DNA of 64,000 nucleotides from Parvularcula lutaonensis (lineage in GTDB: Bacteria > Pseudomonadota > Alphaproteobacteria > Caulobacterales > Parvularculaceae). The notes under the pieces were generated by a model. That model searched no databases. It saw only the letters and a list, made by a program, of their open reading frames with translations, and was not told the DNA's origin. This document shows, piece by piece, positions 45,879-54,928 of the stretch; the stretch's first letter is position 1; the number at the start of each line of letters is the position of its first letter. The stretch spans positions 186,001-250,000 of the forward strand of contig NZ_BMXU01000001.1 of assembly GCF_014651915.1 (NCBI RefSeq), written 5' to 3'. A program made the translations under genes and the position numbers.

Positions 45879-47303
45879 ATGATCAATGCGTTGCCCAAAT
45901 TTTCGTTGAAACAAGCCGGTATTCTCGCCTGCGCGTTCATACTCGCAGCCTGCGAGACACTGCCGACCCGGACGTCAGAACCCGAGGAGCCGCCGGTGGC
46001 GACCGACGAACCGGTCGGCCTCGAAGCGCCGGTGACCTTGCCGGACATCGACGAGGACAGGGTCGTGCGCGTCGCGCTGCTGCTGCCTTTCGGCGATTCT
46101 TCCGAGAATATTCAGGACCTTGCCGATGCGATGCTGAAAGCCGCCCAGATGGTGGCCTTCGAAAGCGGCAATGACAGCTTCCTGCTCATTCCCGAAGACA
46201 CCAAGGGCACGCCGGCCGGGGCGCGGGCCGCGGCGCGGAACGCGATCAATGGCGGTGCGGACATCATTCTCGGGCCGCTTCTCGCTTCGAGCGTGCAGGC
46301 AGTGTCCCAGGAAGCGCGGCGCCGGGACATCCCGGTGATCGCCTTCTCGACGGACCGGCGCGTGGCAGGGAATGGCACCTACCTGCTGAGCTTCCCGCCG
46401 GAGCCGGAGATCGAGCGCGTGACGTCCTACGCTCTCAGCCAGGGCTATGCCCGCTTCGGCCTTCTTGCGCCGCTCAACGAGTATGGCGCGCGGGTGGCGG
46501 ACGCTTTCCACGAAGAGATCTACGAGGGCGGCGGCACGCTGGTCCATGAGGAGCGCTATGAGCGCAATGCCGATGCCATGCGCGAGCCCGCGCGGCGGCT
46601 GGCCCAGTATGCAGCGCCGGCATTTGTCCCCCAATACGTGACGCCGCGTGGTCCGCGCCCCGAGCAACAGGAGGACCGCTATGGTGCCCTGCCTGGATCG
46701 CAGCCGGAGCAGCAATACGACCAGTACGGACCGCTGCCGGGTACGCAGGAGCCGGAGGGCCCGCTCAACCGAGCCGACGTCCCGAGCGAGAGCTATGATC
46801 CGATTGAAGACGGCTTCCAGGCCGTGCTGCTGCCCGAGTTCGGGCGCCTTCTCCGGGCACTGGCACCGCTTCTTCCGTATAACGACGTCGATGTGCGCCA
46901 GATCAAGCTGCTCGGCGTGTCGGCGTGGAACAACCCTGGCCTGATCGGCGAGCCTGCGCTGGCCGGCGGCTGGTTTGCTGCTCCGGACCCCGAGCGTTCC
47001 AAGGGCTTCACCGCGCGCTACCGTGCAGCTTACGGCGAGAATCCTCCCCGGCTGGCCTCGCTCGCCTATGACGCGACCCTGATCGCGGCGCGTCTTGCGG
47101 AATCGGGCGCTCCGAACCCCTATTCACAGGCGATGCTGACCAACCCGAACGGCTTCATCGGTGCGGACGGCCTGTTCCGCCTGACTGAAGAAGGGGTCGT
47201 GGAACGCGGGCTCGCCGTGCTGGAGATCACCCGGAACGGCGTGCGCGTGATCGACCCGGCACCGCTGTCGTTCAAGCCCGATCCGTACGCGCCCCAGTAT
47301 TGA
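45879..47303 (+). CDS. LpoA-like penicillin-binding protein activator lipoprotein
   Basis: A 474-residue lipoprotein. The signal peptide ends in a lipobox (ILAAC near residue 25), and a Pro/Glu-rich linker follows. The rest is a periplasmic-binding type 1 fold (VRVALLLPFGD, GADIILGPLLASS, LASLAYDATLIAA), like the C-terminal domain of LpoA, which activates PBP1A. The N-terminal TPR domain of E. coli LpoA is missing. A two-fold repeat, PEQQEDRYGALPGSQ then PEQQYDQYGPLPGTQ (46659-46748), is inserted in a loop of the fold. AGGGAG precedes the ATG. selO overlaps its stop. Confidence 0.85.
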   Translation: MINALPKFSLKQAGILACAFILAACETLPTRTSEPEEPPVATDEPVGLEAPVTLPDIDEDRVVRVALLLPFGDSSENIQDLADAMLKAAQMVAFESGNDSFLLIPEDTKGTPAGARAAARNAINGGADIILGPLLASSVQAVSQEARRRDIPVIAFSTDRRVAGNGTYLLSFPPEPEIERVTSYALSQGYARFGLLAPLNEYGARVADAFHEEIYEGGGTLVHEERYERNADAMREPARRLAQYAAPAFVPQYVTPRGPRPEQQEDRYGALPGSQPEQQYDQYGPLPGTQEPEGPLNRADVPSESYDPIEDGFQAVLLPEFGRLLRALAPLLPYNDVDVRQIKLLGVSAWNNPGLIGEPALAGGWFAAPDPERSKGFTARYRAAYGENPPRLASLAYDATLIAARLAESGAPNPYSQAMLTNPNGFIGADGLFRLTEEGVVERGLAVLEITRNGVRVIDPAPLSFKPDPYAPQY

Positions 47304-48691
47304 GCAAGACGCCGGACCTCCCGATCCTCGGGCTTGTCCCGAGGGTCGCAACGCCGGTGGAGCCGGCGGATTTCCCGAAAACGATCCTCCGCTACCGCAA
47401 TGACCGGGCGGCGGAGGAAGTGGGGCTTTGCGGCCTTTCGGACGACGAATGGATCAGGCATTTCGCGCGCTTCGATCCGCTTCCTGACAATCTCCAGCAG
47501 CCTCTCGCCCTCGGCTATCACGGCTATCAGTTCCGGGCGTACAATCCCGATATCGGCGACGGACGCGGCTTCCTGTTCGCGCAGCTTCGCGATGGGCGCG
47601 GGCGGCTCATGGACCTTGGCACCAAAGGGTCCGGCCGGACGCCGTATTCCCGCGACGGTGACGGGCGGCTGACGCTGAAAGGCGCGGTGCGCGAGGCGCT
47701 GGCGACGGAGATGCTGGAGGCGCTGGGCGTGCCGACGAGCCGTACCCTGAGCTTCGTCGAAACCGGCGAGCAGCTTGCGCGTCACGACGAGCCGTCGCCC
47801 ACGCGTTCCGCGGTCCTCGTGCGGCTCAACCATGGCCATATCCGCTTCGGCTCGTTCGAGCGGCTGAGATACCTCGGAGATGATGAGGGGCTGAGGCTGC
47901 TCCTCGCCTATGCGGTGCGGGAGTTTTATCCCGACCTGGCAGGGGACGATGCGGCAGGCTTCCTGGTTGCCGTGAGCAAGCGGATGGCCGTGATGGCGGC
48001 ACGCATCATGGCAGCGGGTTTCATCCATGGTGTTCTCAACACGGACAATATGAATGTCACGGGCGAAAGCTTCGATTATGGCCCGTGGAAGTTCGCGCCG
48101 ACCGTGGAGGCGGGCTACACCGCGGCCTATTTTGACGAAGCGGGGCTCTATGCTTTCGGGCGGCAGCCCGAAGCGATCTACTGGAACCTCGCGGCCCTCG
48201 CCGATGCGCTGCGCCCGATCGCGGATGGCGAGCAACTGCGCGCGGCGCTGGGTGTCTATCCTGACGCCTACGGAAATGCCTTTGGCGAGGCGATCCTGAG
48301 AAGGCTTGGCGTGAAGGCGACGGAGCCGGAAGCGGACCAGAAATTCGCGAGCGATCTCTTTGTCTGGATGAACAAGGAGAAGCTGCCTTTCGAGCAGGTG
48401 TTCTTCGATCTGTTCGGCGGCAGCGCCGGGCAGGGGAAGCGGCTCCGCTCGCCGCTTTCGGCGCGCTACGGGGACCAGGAGATCATCCGTCGCCTCGATG
48501 CTTATGAGCCGGACCGACCCGGACGGGTCCAGCACCCAGCGTTCCGCACCGATCCGCCGACGCTGCTTGTCGATGACGTCGAGGCGGTGTGGGAGCCGAT
48601 CGACCGGTGCGATGACTGGTCGGCTTTCGAGGAGAAGATTGCTGCGATCAGGCGCTATGGCGAGGCGCTTGACCTTCCTGCGGCGCATTGA
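47300..48691 (+). CDS. selO: Protein adenylyltransferase SelO (YdiU family)
   Basis: A pseudokinase-fold enzyme that transfers AMP to protein hydroxyls, linked to redox homeostasis. The 463 residues have the family core DLGTKGSGRTPYSR, VRLNHGHIRFGSFE, HGVLNTDNMNVTGESFDYG (metal Asp residues) and AFGRQPEA. It starts at TTG inside the LpoA stop codon with no clear ribosome site, so it probably depends on translational coupling. It ends just before dapE. Confidence 0.93.
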   Translation: MSKTPDLPILGLVPRVATPVEPADFPKTILRYRNDRAAEEVGLCGLSDDEWIRHFARFDPLPDNLQQPLALGYHGYQFRAYNPDIGDGRGFLFAQLRDGRGRLMDLGTKGSGRTPYSRDGDGRLTLKGAVREALATEMLEALGVPTSRTLSFVETGEQLARHDEPSPTRSAVLVRLNHGHIRFGSFERLRYLGDDEGLRLLLAYAVREFYPDLAGDDAAGFLVAVSKRMAVMAARIMAAGFIHGVLNTDNMNVTGESFDYGPWKFAPTVEAGYTAAYFDEAGLYAFGRQPEAIYWNLAALADALRPIADGEQLRAALGVYPDAYGNAFGEAILRRLGVKATEPEADQKFASDLFVWMNKEKLPFEQVFFDLFGGSAGQGKRLRSPLSARYGDQEIIRRLDAYEPDRPGRVQHPAFRTDPPTLLVDDVEAVWEPIDRCDDWSAFEEKIAAIRRYGEALDLPAAH

Positions 48692-48729
48692 TTGTTGAAC
48701 CTTCGCGCCCATTTCCCCAGACCGTGCCG

Positions 48730-49869
48730 ATGACAGAAACACAGCTCACCGATCCGCTCGCGCTGGCAGAGGCCCTGATCGCCCGGCCGTCGGTAACGCC
48801 TGTGGATGCGGGCGCGCAGGACCTGCTGGAAACCTGGCTGACCAGGCTGGGCTTCGAGGTGCACCGGGTGACCTTTGGTGATGTCCCGAACCTCTATGCC
48901 CAGCGCGGTGAGGGGGGCCACAGGCTCTGCTTTGCCGGGCACACCGATGTCGTGCCGCCAGGGCAGATGGAAGCCTGGACGACGCCGCCTTTCGAGCCGT
49001 CGGTGGATGGCGGTATGCTGCGCGGGAGGGGGGCGTCGGACATGAAGGGCGCGATTGCCGCCTTCATCGCCGCCGTCGCGAAGACGTCCGACACGCCGCC
49101 CCTGGCGCTTCTCATAACCGGGGACGAAGAGGGGCCCGGCATTGATGGCACCAAGAAGATGCTCGGGTGGATGCAAGAGCAGGGCTATTCCTTCGATCAC
49201 TGCCTCGTCGGGGAGCCGACGAGCCGCGAGGTCCTCGGCGACATGATGAAGATCGGGCGCCGCGGCTCCATGAATGCGACGGTCAGGGTCGAGGGGCGGC
49301 AGGGTCACGTGGCCTACCCCCATCGCGCGGACAATCCGCTACCCGCGGCCGCGCGGATCGCCAGTGCACTGACGACGCTGGAGCTCGATCTCGGCTATGA
49401 AAGCTTCCAGCCGAGCAATCTCGAGGTGACGGGTTGGGGGTCTGCGGAAACGGCAGAGAATGTCATTCCCGCCGAGGCCTGGGTGCGGTTCAATGTGCGC
49501 TTCAATCCGAACTGGACCGGGGAAACGCTTCTGGCGCATCTCGACAGGGTGATTGGCGAAGCTGCAGGCGGCGCGAAGTGGAGCTGGAACCCGCGGGTAT
49601 CGGGAGAGGCGTTCCTCAACGACGATCCCGCGCTGGCCGGGCTCGTGGCGCGGGCCGTCCGTACCGTGACGGGCCGGGCGCCGGAGCTGTCCACCAGCGG
49701 CGGGACATCTGACGCACGGTTCATTGCCAAGGTTGCGCCTTGCGTCGAGTTCGGCCTTTCGGGGGCGACGATGCACCAGGTAGATGAGCAGGTGCCGGTG
49801 GCCGATGTCGACAAGCTGGCCGACATCTACGCCGAGATTCTTCGTCTGTATAAGGAAGGTCTGCTGTGA
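48730..49869 (+). CDS. dapE: Succinyl-diaminopimelate desuccinylase
   Basis: Makes LL-diaminopimelate for lysine and peptidoglycan. The 379-residue M20 metallo-enzyme shows FAGHTDVVPPG (zinc and Asp), GRGASDMKG, TGDEEGPGIDGTKK with the catalytic Glu pair, and the C-terminal histidine in GLSGATMHQVDE. The start at 48730 (MTETQLTDPLALAEALI) matches family N-termini; a TTG 42 nt earlier overlaps selO and is less likely. Downstream lysA (54929-56200) completes the route. It overlaps the next gene as GTGA. Confidence 0.96.
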   Translation: MTETQLTDPLALAEALIARPSVTPVDAGAQDLLETWLTRLGFEVHRVTFGDVPNLYAQRGEGGHRLCFAGHTDVVPPGQMEAWTTPPFEPSVDGGMLRGRGASDMKGAIAAFIAAVAKTSDTPPLALLITGDEEGPGIDGTKKMLGWMQEQGYSFDHCLVGEPTSREVLGDMMKIGRRGSMNATVRVEGRQGHVAYPHRADNPLPAAARIASALTTLELDLGYESFQPSNLEVTGWGSAETAENVIPAEAWVRFNVRFNPNWTGETLLAHLDRVIGEAAGGAKWSWNPRVSGEAFLNDDPALAGLVARAVRTVTGRAPELSTSGGTSDARFIAKVAPCVEFGLSGATMHQVDEQVPVADVDKLADIYAEILRLYKEGLL

Positions 49870-50501
49870 TCTCTGGCGGCGATATTGCGAATGGTGTCCG
49901 GGCGGCCTTTGCCATGGCACGCGACGAAGAGGGCTGGCAGGACCGCTTCGATTTTTCTGCGGACCAGGTGTTCAAAAGCTTCTGGGCCATCGGATTGTCG
50001 CTGCCGGCGATCGTCCTGTCGGCCGAGGTTTCCCGGCAGGTGGCAGCCAGTGCACCGCCGGACCCCTTCACGACGTCGATCGCCTCGATCAGTCCTGCCA
50101 CGCTGGCCGTCAGCCAGGTGTTGAGCTTCTCGGTCCTCTGGGCGGTCGAGCTCTGGATGCTGATGACGCTGGCCAAGCGTCGCAATATAGGCTGGAAGGT
50201 CAGCCCCCTGATCATCTCTTACAACTGGTCGAAGTTCCTGTTCGCGATGGTCGTGGCCCTTCCGCTGGGCGTTTCGATCCTGACCGGGGCCACGGCGCTC
50301 GGGACGTTGGGGTCGACCACGGGCCATGCGCTTCTCCTGTTCTTGCGCTGGGGAATTTTCAGGCGGACACTGGACCTGACGCCAATCGGCGTGATCGGGG
50401 TCCTGGCGCTTTTGATCCTCGCCTATTTCGTGATGTCGATGCTGTCGACCGGGCTGCTGGTCTTCTTCGGACTGATGGAGCTGCCGCAGGTTTCGTCGTG
50501 A
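49866..50501 (+). CDS. Hypothetical polytopic membrane protein, 211 aa
   Basis: An integral membrane protein with about five helices. A soluble N-terminus (residues 1-40) precedes AIGLSLPAIVLSAEV, then WAVELWMLMTLA, FLFAMVVALPLGV, HALLLFLRWGIF and a final pair of helices. The GTG start overlaps the dapE stop, so the gene is coupled to dapE. I recognise no family. It is 4 nt from the end of the convergent truA. Confidence 0.75.
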   Translation: MISGGDIANGVRAAFAMARDEEGWQDRFDFSADQVFKSFWAIGLSLPAIVLSAEVSRQVAASAPPDPFTTSIASISPATLAVSQVLSFSVLWAVELWMLMTLAKRRNIGWKVSPLIISYNWSKFLFAMVVALPLGVSILTGATALGTLGSTTGHALLLFLRWGIFRRTLDLTPIGVIGVLALLILAYFVMSMLSTGLLVFFGLMELPQVSS

Positions 50502-50505
50502 ACGC

Positions 50506-51258
50506 TCAGTAGACGGCCTTGACGAAATAGAGGCCCTGCGCCGGCGCGACCGGGCCGCAGCGAGAGCGGTCAGCAGCTTCGAGTGCGTCCTGCACATCGC
50601 CTTTTGACCAGCGTCCCGCGCCGACACGCTCCAGCGTGCCGACGATGCTGCGGACCTGGTTGTGCAGGAAGGATGGCGCGCGGAGCCGGAGCTGGATCTC
50701 GTCGGCCGAGCGCTCGACGGAGACCTCAGTGAGGGTCTTCACCGGGCTTTTCGATTGGCAGTGGGCCGAGCGAAAGGTCGTGAAGTCGTGAAGGCCGACG
50801 AAGACTTCTGCGGCATCAGCCATGGCCCTGTCGTCGAGCGCGTAGGGAACCTGCCAGGCCCTGCCCTGGTCGAGGGCGAGCGGCGCGCGGCGGGCGATAA
50901 TCCGGTAGAGGTAGTGCCGCTCCTTCGCCGAGAACCGGGCGTGGAAATCGTCCGTCACCGGAGTAGCGGACAGGATCGCGACGGGAGCGGGGCGCATGAG
51001 GGCGTTGACCGCGTTCTGGACGGTGAAGCTGGCCACGGGCTTTTCGAGGTCGAGATGGGCGGTCATGCAAAGGGCGTGGACCCCGGCATCGGTCCTGCCT
51101 GCGCCGTAGCAGTGGGTTTTGCCGCCCGAGAACTTCGCCGCCGCGTCCTCGATGGTGGCCTGGACCGAGGGGGCGTTTTCCTGTCGCTGCCAGCCCGCGA
51201 AAGGCTGGCCGTCATATTCGATCTCGATACGGTGGCGGGTGGAGGGCTCCTCGCTCAC
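50506..51258 (-). CDS. truA: tRNA pseudouridine(38-40) synthase
   Basis: Isomerises U38-U40 in the anticodon arm. The 250 residues contain the catalytic D57 in GRTDAGVHA, YDGQPFAGWQ at the start and RAPSFLHNQVRSIVG near the C-terminus. It is the last gene of def-fmt-truA; the GTG start overlaps the fmt stop as GTGA. Confidence 0.97.
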   Translation of the reverse strand: MSEEPSTRHRIEIEYDGQPFAGWQRQENAPSVQATIEDAAAKFSGGKTHCYGAGRTDAGVHALCMTAHLDLEKPVASFTVQNAVNALMRPAPVAILSATPVTDDFHARFSAKERHYLYRIIARRAPLALDQGRAWQVPYALDDRAMADAAEVFVGLHDFTTFRSAHCQSKSPVKTLTEVSVERSADEIQLRLRAPSFLHNQVRSIVGTLERVGAGRWSKGDVQDALEAADRSRCGPVAPAQGLYFVKAVY

Positions 51259-52184
51259 GAGAGCACCGTCCCCGGATCGATCTTCGTGCCGCGCAGGAAT
51301 TCGGCGGCGGGCTGGGCCGCCTTGCCCGAGCGTTGGACGCGCGTGATGAGGACTTCGTTGCCATCACCGCAGGTCACGGCGAGCCCGTGCTCGTCGGCGC
51401 CCGTCACAGTGCCCGGCGCGCCAGCGCCGGTACCGCCAAGCTTGCTCATCAGGAGCTTCATGCGGATGTTGCCGAACTCCGTATACGCCCCCGGGAACGG
51501 CGAAAGGCCGCGGATCTGGCAGTCGACTTCGTGGGCCGGCTTTTCCCAGTCAATCTTCGCATCCTCGGGCGTGATTTTCTTGGCGTAGGTGACGCCATCC
51601 TCGGATTGCGGTGTCGGCGCAATGCCGCCGCGTTCAAGGGCGGCCAGCGTACGGGGCAGGAGTCCTGCGCCGATCGGAGCGAGCTTGTCGTGGAGGGACT
51701 GGTAGGTCTCGTCCTCGGCAATCGGAACAGTTTCCGAGAGAAGAATTGGACCGGTGTCGAGGCCGGCCTCCATCTGCATGATCTGGACGCCCGTCACCTT
51801 GTCGCCCGCCATGATCGCCCGCTGGATCGGCGCCGCGCCGCGCCAGCGGGGGAGAAGGGAGGCGTGAATATTGAGGCAGCCGTGCTCCGGCAAGTCCAGG
51901 ATCGCCTGGGGCAGGATCTGCCCATAGGCAACGACGATCGCGACATCGGGCTCCAGGGCTGCGAGGGCTTCGACTTCCGAGGGCGCTTTCATCGTCTCCG
52001 GGGTGCGCACTTCGAGGCCGTAGTCCGCAGCGAGCTCTCCGACAGGCGATGGCCGCAGCTTGTGTCCGCGTCCGCGCGGGCGTGGCGGCTGGGTGTAGAC
52101 CGCGGCGACGTCGTGTCCTGACGCCACAAGCTCGGAGAGCGCCGGGACCGCGAAGTCCGGCGTGCCCATGAAGACAACGCGCAA
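51255..52184 (-). CDS. fmt: Methionyl-tRNA formyltransferase
   Basis: Formylates initiator Met-tRNA. The 309 residues show VVFMGTPDFAVPAL at the start, NIHASLLPRWRGAAPIQ with the catalytic Asn and His, and the Asp in ETGVQIMQME-like GVQIMQMEAGLDTGP. The start is TTG at 52184 with GGAG 9 nt upstream. It follows def after 6 nt, the usual def-fmt operon that prepares and then deformylates nascent chains. Confidence 0.97.
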   Translation of the reverse strand: MRVVFMGTPDFAVPALSELVASGHDVAAVYTQPPRPRGRGHKLRPSPVGELAADYGLEVRTPETMKAPSEVEALAALEPDVAIVVAYGQILPQAILDLPEHGCLNIHASLLPRWRGAAPIQRAIMAGDKVTGVQIMQMEAGLDTGPILLSETVPIAEDETYQSLHDKLAPIGAGLLPRTLAALERGGIAPTPQSEDGVTYAKKITPEDAKIDWEKPAHEVDCQIRGLSPFPGAYTEFGNIRMKLLMSKLGGTGAGAPGTVTGADEHGLAVTCGDGNEVLITRVQRSGKAAQPAAEFLRGTKIDPGTVLS

Positions 52185-52190
52185 GGGGAG

Positions 52191-52736
52191 TTACTCCGCG
52201 ACAAGGGCAGCCGCGCTGCCCGCTTTTTCCTTCAGCTTCGCCTCGCGCTTCAGGCGCTTGAGGATGCGTTCGCGCTTGAGGCGCGAAAGATGGTCGATGA
52301 AGAGAATGCCTTCGAGGTGATCCATCTCGTGCTGGATGCAGGTGGCGAGAAGGCCCTCCGCCTTGAGGGTCTGCGGTTTGCCTTCGTAATCGAGGTACTC
52401 GACCGTGCAGGTCGCCGGGCGCTCGAGCTCTTCATAGGCATCAGGCACGGACAGGCACCCCTCTTCATAGGGCGCAGTCTCTTCGGCCGGGTCGATGATC
52501 CTAGGATTGACGAAGTAGCGCGGTTGCGGCTCCTCGTCCTTACCGGCGATATCCATCACGATGATCCGGAGCGGTTCCCCGACCTGGATCGCGGCAAGGC
52601 CGATACCCGGCGCGGCATACATCGTCTCCAGCATGTCATCCATGAGGGCGCGGATCTCGTCCGTCACCTCGGGGACTTCCTTGGAGACCTCGCGCAGGCG
52701 CGGGTCTGGAACGGTCAGGATCTCTCTAATGGCCAT
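52191..52736 (-). CDS. def: Peptide deformylase
   Basis: Removes the N-formyl group from nascent proteins. The 181-residue metalloenzyme has all three motifs: [14 protein letters not shown] with C94, and HEMDH with H136, E137 and H140. These coordinate Fe2+ or Zn2+. It is the first gene of def-fmt-truA and is divergent from the RmuC-like gene with 182 nt between the starts. CAGGA precedes the ATG. Confidence 0.97.
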   Translation of the reverse strand: MAIREILTVPDPRLREVSKEVPEVTDEIRALMDDMLETMYAAPGIGLAAIQVGEPLRIIVMDIAGKDEEPQPRYFVNPRIIDPAEETAPYEEGCLSVPDAYEELERPATCTVEYLDYEGKPQTLKAEGLLATCIQHEMDHLEGILFIDHLSRLKRERILKRLKREAKLKEKAGSAAALVAE

Positions 52737-52918
52737 GGTCCTGAACTAAGAAGCTGACGCGCCGCGGTCAATCGGGCTCTTTGCCCCTGAACCTAACGGC
52801 AATCTAAGACTCTTCTGCAACCTATGCGTTTAGCGTCCTGCGGCACGTATCTCGCATTGCAGAAGGTTTGATGACATAAAGGCTTTGCGGGAGACAATAT
52901 CACGTTTTCCGCGGGTGG

Positions 52919-54922
52919 TTGAAGACGAACGCGCTGGATCCCGCTGTGATGGCACACATTGTGAAACGCTTGCCGCAGCAGCTGGCCGAGATTGAAGTCG
53001 ATGAGGCCATGGATGCAGCGTTTGAGCAATTGTCGGGGGCCGACAGGGTGATGAGCAACAGTAACCTCATGGTCTACGGAATACTGGGATTGGTGATCCT
53101 TCTGGTCATCATCGCGTTGTTCGTCGTTTATGGCCGTATCAACCGCAGCCGTAACGAATATGACGACGGCGAGGACCTCTTTGACCAGCGTTTCGGCGGT
53201 GGTGACGATCCTTTCGACCAGCAGGAAGAGGACTTCGCTTCGATCCGCATTACGCGAGAGCCGCAATACCAGGACCGGGAGCCCGGCCCGCTGGTGACCG
53301 AAGCGGAAGAGCCCTATGAACAGGCGATGTCCCGAACCGAGACGGTCCGGGAGCCCGCGGAGAATGTTGTCCCGCTTCGGAGCGCCGAGCCCGAGCCGCA
53401 GCCGATCCAGCGTGCCGAACCCGTGCAACAGCGCGAGCCCCTGCAGGTCGCGGCGAACGAGACTCCGGGCGAGTATGATTACGGAGCCGCTGGCGGCTAT
53501 GCGGGTGATCGCGGCAATGACTGGCAGCGCGGCGGTTATGATGACCGCATGTCCTCCGGCCGGGGCAGCTATGAGGACGACGCGCCCTTCGTGGCCCCTT
53601 TCATCCGCGAATACATCGAAGAGAGCGAGCGTCGGCAGTCCCATCGCCTTGATGACCTGCGCGACGACATGCGCCGCCAGCTGAGCAGCATTCGCGAGGA
53701 GCAGTCGAGCCGGCTCGATCTCTTCCTCAGCTCCATCGAGCGCAAGCTGAACCGCACGAGCAGCCTGACAGGTGTCGGTGACGAGGAAGGGGCTTCGCTC
53801 CGCCGCCGGATCGACAGCCTGTCGGATGCGCTGGACCGGATGCAGAAGGTGCTGGAGCGCAATGGCGAGAGAATGAACGATCTCGGCCGAATGGTCGAAG
53901 ACCGCCTGGCGGACATGGCGACGATGCGCAGCGAACTGCGCAACCTGCACGACGACGTCCTGAGCTTTGGCAATGATGTCGAGCAGAACACAGCCGCCAT
54001 CGCCTCGATGCGCGAGCAGTTCGACCTGCTGAAGGAAGACTTCGGACGCCTCGAGCGCAGCTTTCTCGAGCGTGCGCAAAACGAGCAGGGCGTGAACATG
54101 CGCCTCGCGGACGTGGTTAGCGGCACGCTCGACGATGACGAGTACGAGTTGAACGCGAAGCTCTCCACCGGCGACGTCGCCGACTGCGTGATCTACCTGC
54201 GCGGCGGCCGGAGCAAGGTCGTCATCGACGGCAGCTTCCAAATCGACTGCTTCAACCGCCTGCCGTCCCGCGATGCGGTCCGGCGCAACCTGCCGCAGGC
54301 GAAGGCTGCCGAAGACGAGTTCCGCCGCACCGTCCTCAGGTCGATCTTTGCGTGTGCTGATCGTTTCATCATCAATGGCGAGACGGTGGATTCGGCGATC
54401 CTGTTCCTGCCGTCAGAAGCTGCGTACACGATACTTCACGACCGCTTCCCGGATCTTGTCCGCGACAGTCACCGCGCGCGGGTCTGGCTGACCTCTCCGT
54501 CGACGCTGATGGGAACGCTGAACCTGCTGCACAACGTCATGCCGGCCGAGGCGGGGCGCTATGATGACGATGCCGAAGAGGGCCCGTTCTATGCCGGTCC
54601 CGCGGACCATGACGACGAACCACGCCCGATCCGTGCACGGAAAGATTCCGAAGAGGATGAGCGCGCCGCCGCGATCGAACGACGCCTTCGCGAGCTTCGC
54701 GAAGAAGAAGAGGCGCTGGCCGAAGAGCTGGTCCGCCGCCGCGAAGAGGCACCCCGGCGCCGCTACCGCGCCGCAGGTGAACGGCCGCGCCGCGAGCAGC
54801 CCGAGGACGATTTCGAGACGCGCCTCGAGCGGTTCTCTTTCGACCTCGACGACGACGGCGTGACCTTCGAAGAAAATGACAGCCGCCGCGGCTTCAAGAA
54901 CCGGGACGACGACCTGCGCTAG
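52919..54922 (+). CDS. RmuC-like membrane-anchored coiled-coil protein with altered nuclease site
   Basis: A 667-residue relative of RmuC. One membrane helix (about 51-70) is followed by a Gln/Glu/Arg-rich disordered region to about 210, a coiled coil (about 215-400), an RmuC-like domain (about 410-545) and a charged tail rich in Glu and Arg. The domain is recognised by ADCVIYLRGGRSKVVIDGSF, AEDEFRRTVLRSI, INGETVDSAILFLPSEAAY and HRARVWLTSPSTLMGTLN. RmuC proteins have a PD-(D/E)xK core ending in IDAK; here it reads IDGS, with D437 kept and S439 in place of the catalytic Lys. So it is probably not a nuclease. The start is uncertain: TTG at 52919, or ATG at 53051 just before the membrane helix. 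Confidence 0.78.
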   Translation: MKTNALDPAVMAHIVKRLPQQLAEIEVDEAMDAAFEQLSGADRVMSNSNLMVYGILGLVILLVIIALFVVYGRINRSRNEYDDGEDLFDQRFGGGDDPFDQQEEDFASIRITREPQYQDREPGPLVTEAEEPYEQAMSRTETVREPAENVVPLRSAEPEPQPIQRAEPVQQREPLQVAANETPGEYDYGAAGGYAGDRGNDWQRGGYDDRMSSGRGSYEDDAPFVAPFIREYIEESERRQSHRLDDLRDDMRRQLSSIREEQSSRLDLFLSSIERKLNRTSSLTGVGDEEGASLRRRIDSLSDALDRMQKVLERNGERMNDLGRMVEDRLADMATMRSELRNLHDDVLSFGNDVEQNTAAIASMREQFDLLKEDFGRLERSFLERAQNEQGVNMRLADVVSGTLDDDEYELNAKLSTGDVADCVIYLRGGRSKVVIDGSFQIDCFNRLPSRDAVRRNLPQAKAAEDEFRRTVLRSIFACADRFIINGETVDSAILFLPSEAAYTILHDRFPDLVRDSHRARVWLTSPSTLMGTLNLLHNVMPAEAGRYDDDAEEGPFYAGPADHDDEPRPIRARKDSEEDERAAAIERRLRELREEEEALAEELVRRREEAPRRRYRAAGERPRREQPEDDFETRLERFSFDLDDDGVTFEENDSRRGFKNRDDDLR

Positions 54923-54928
54923 GCAAGG

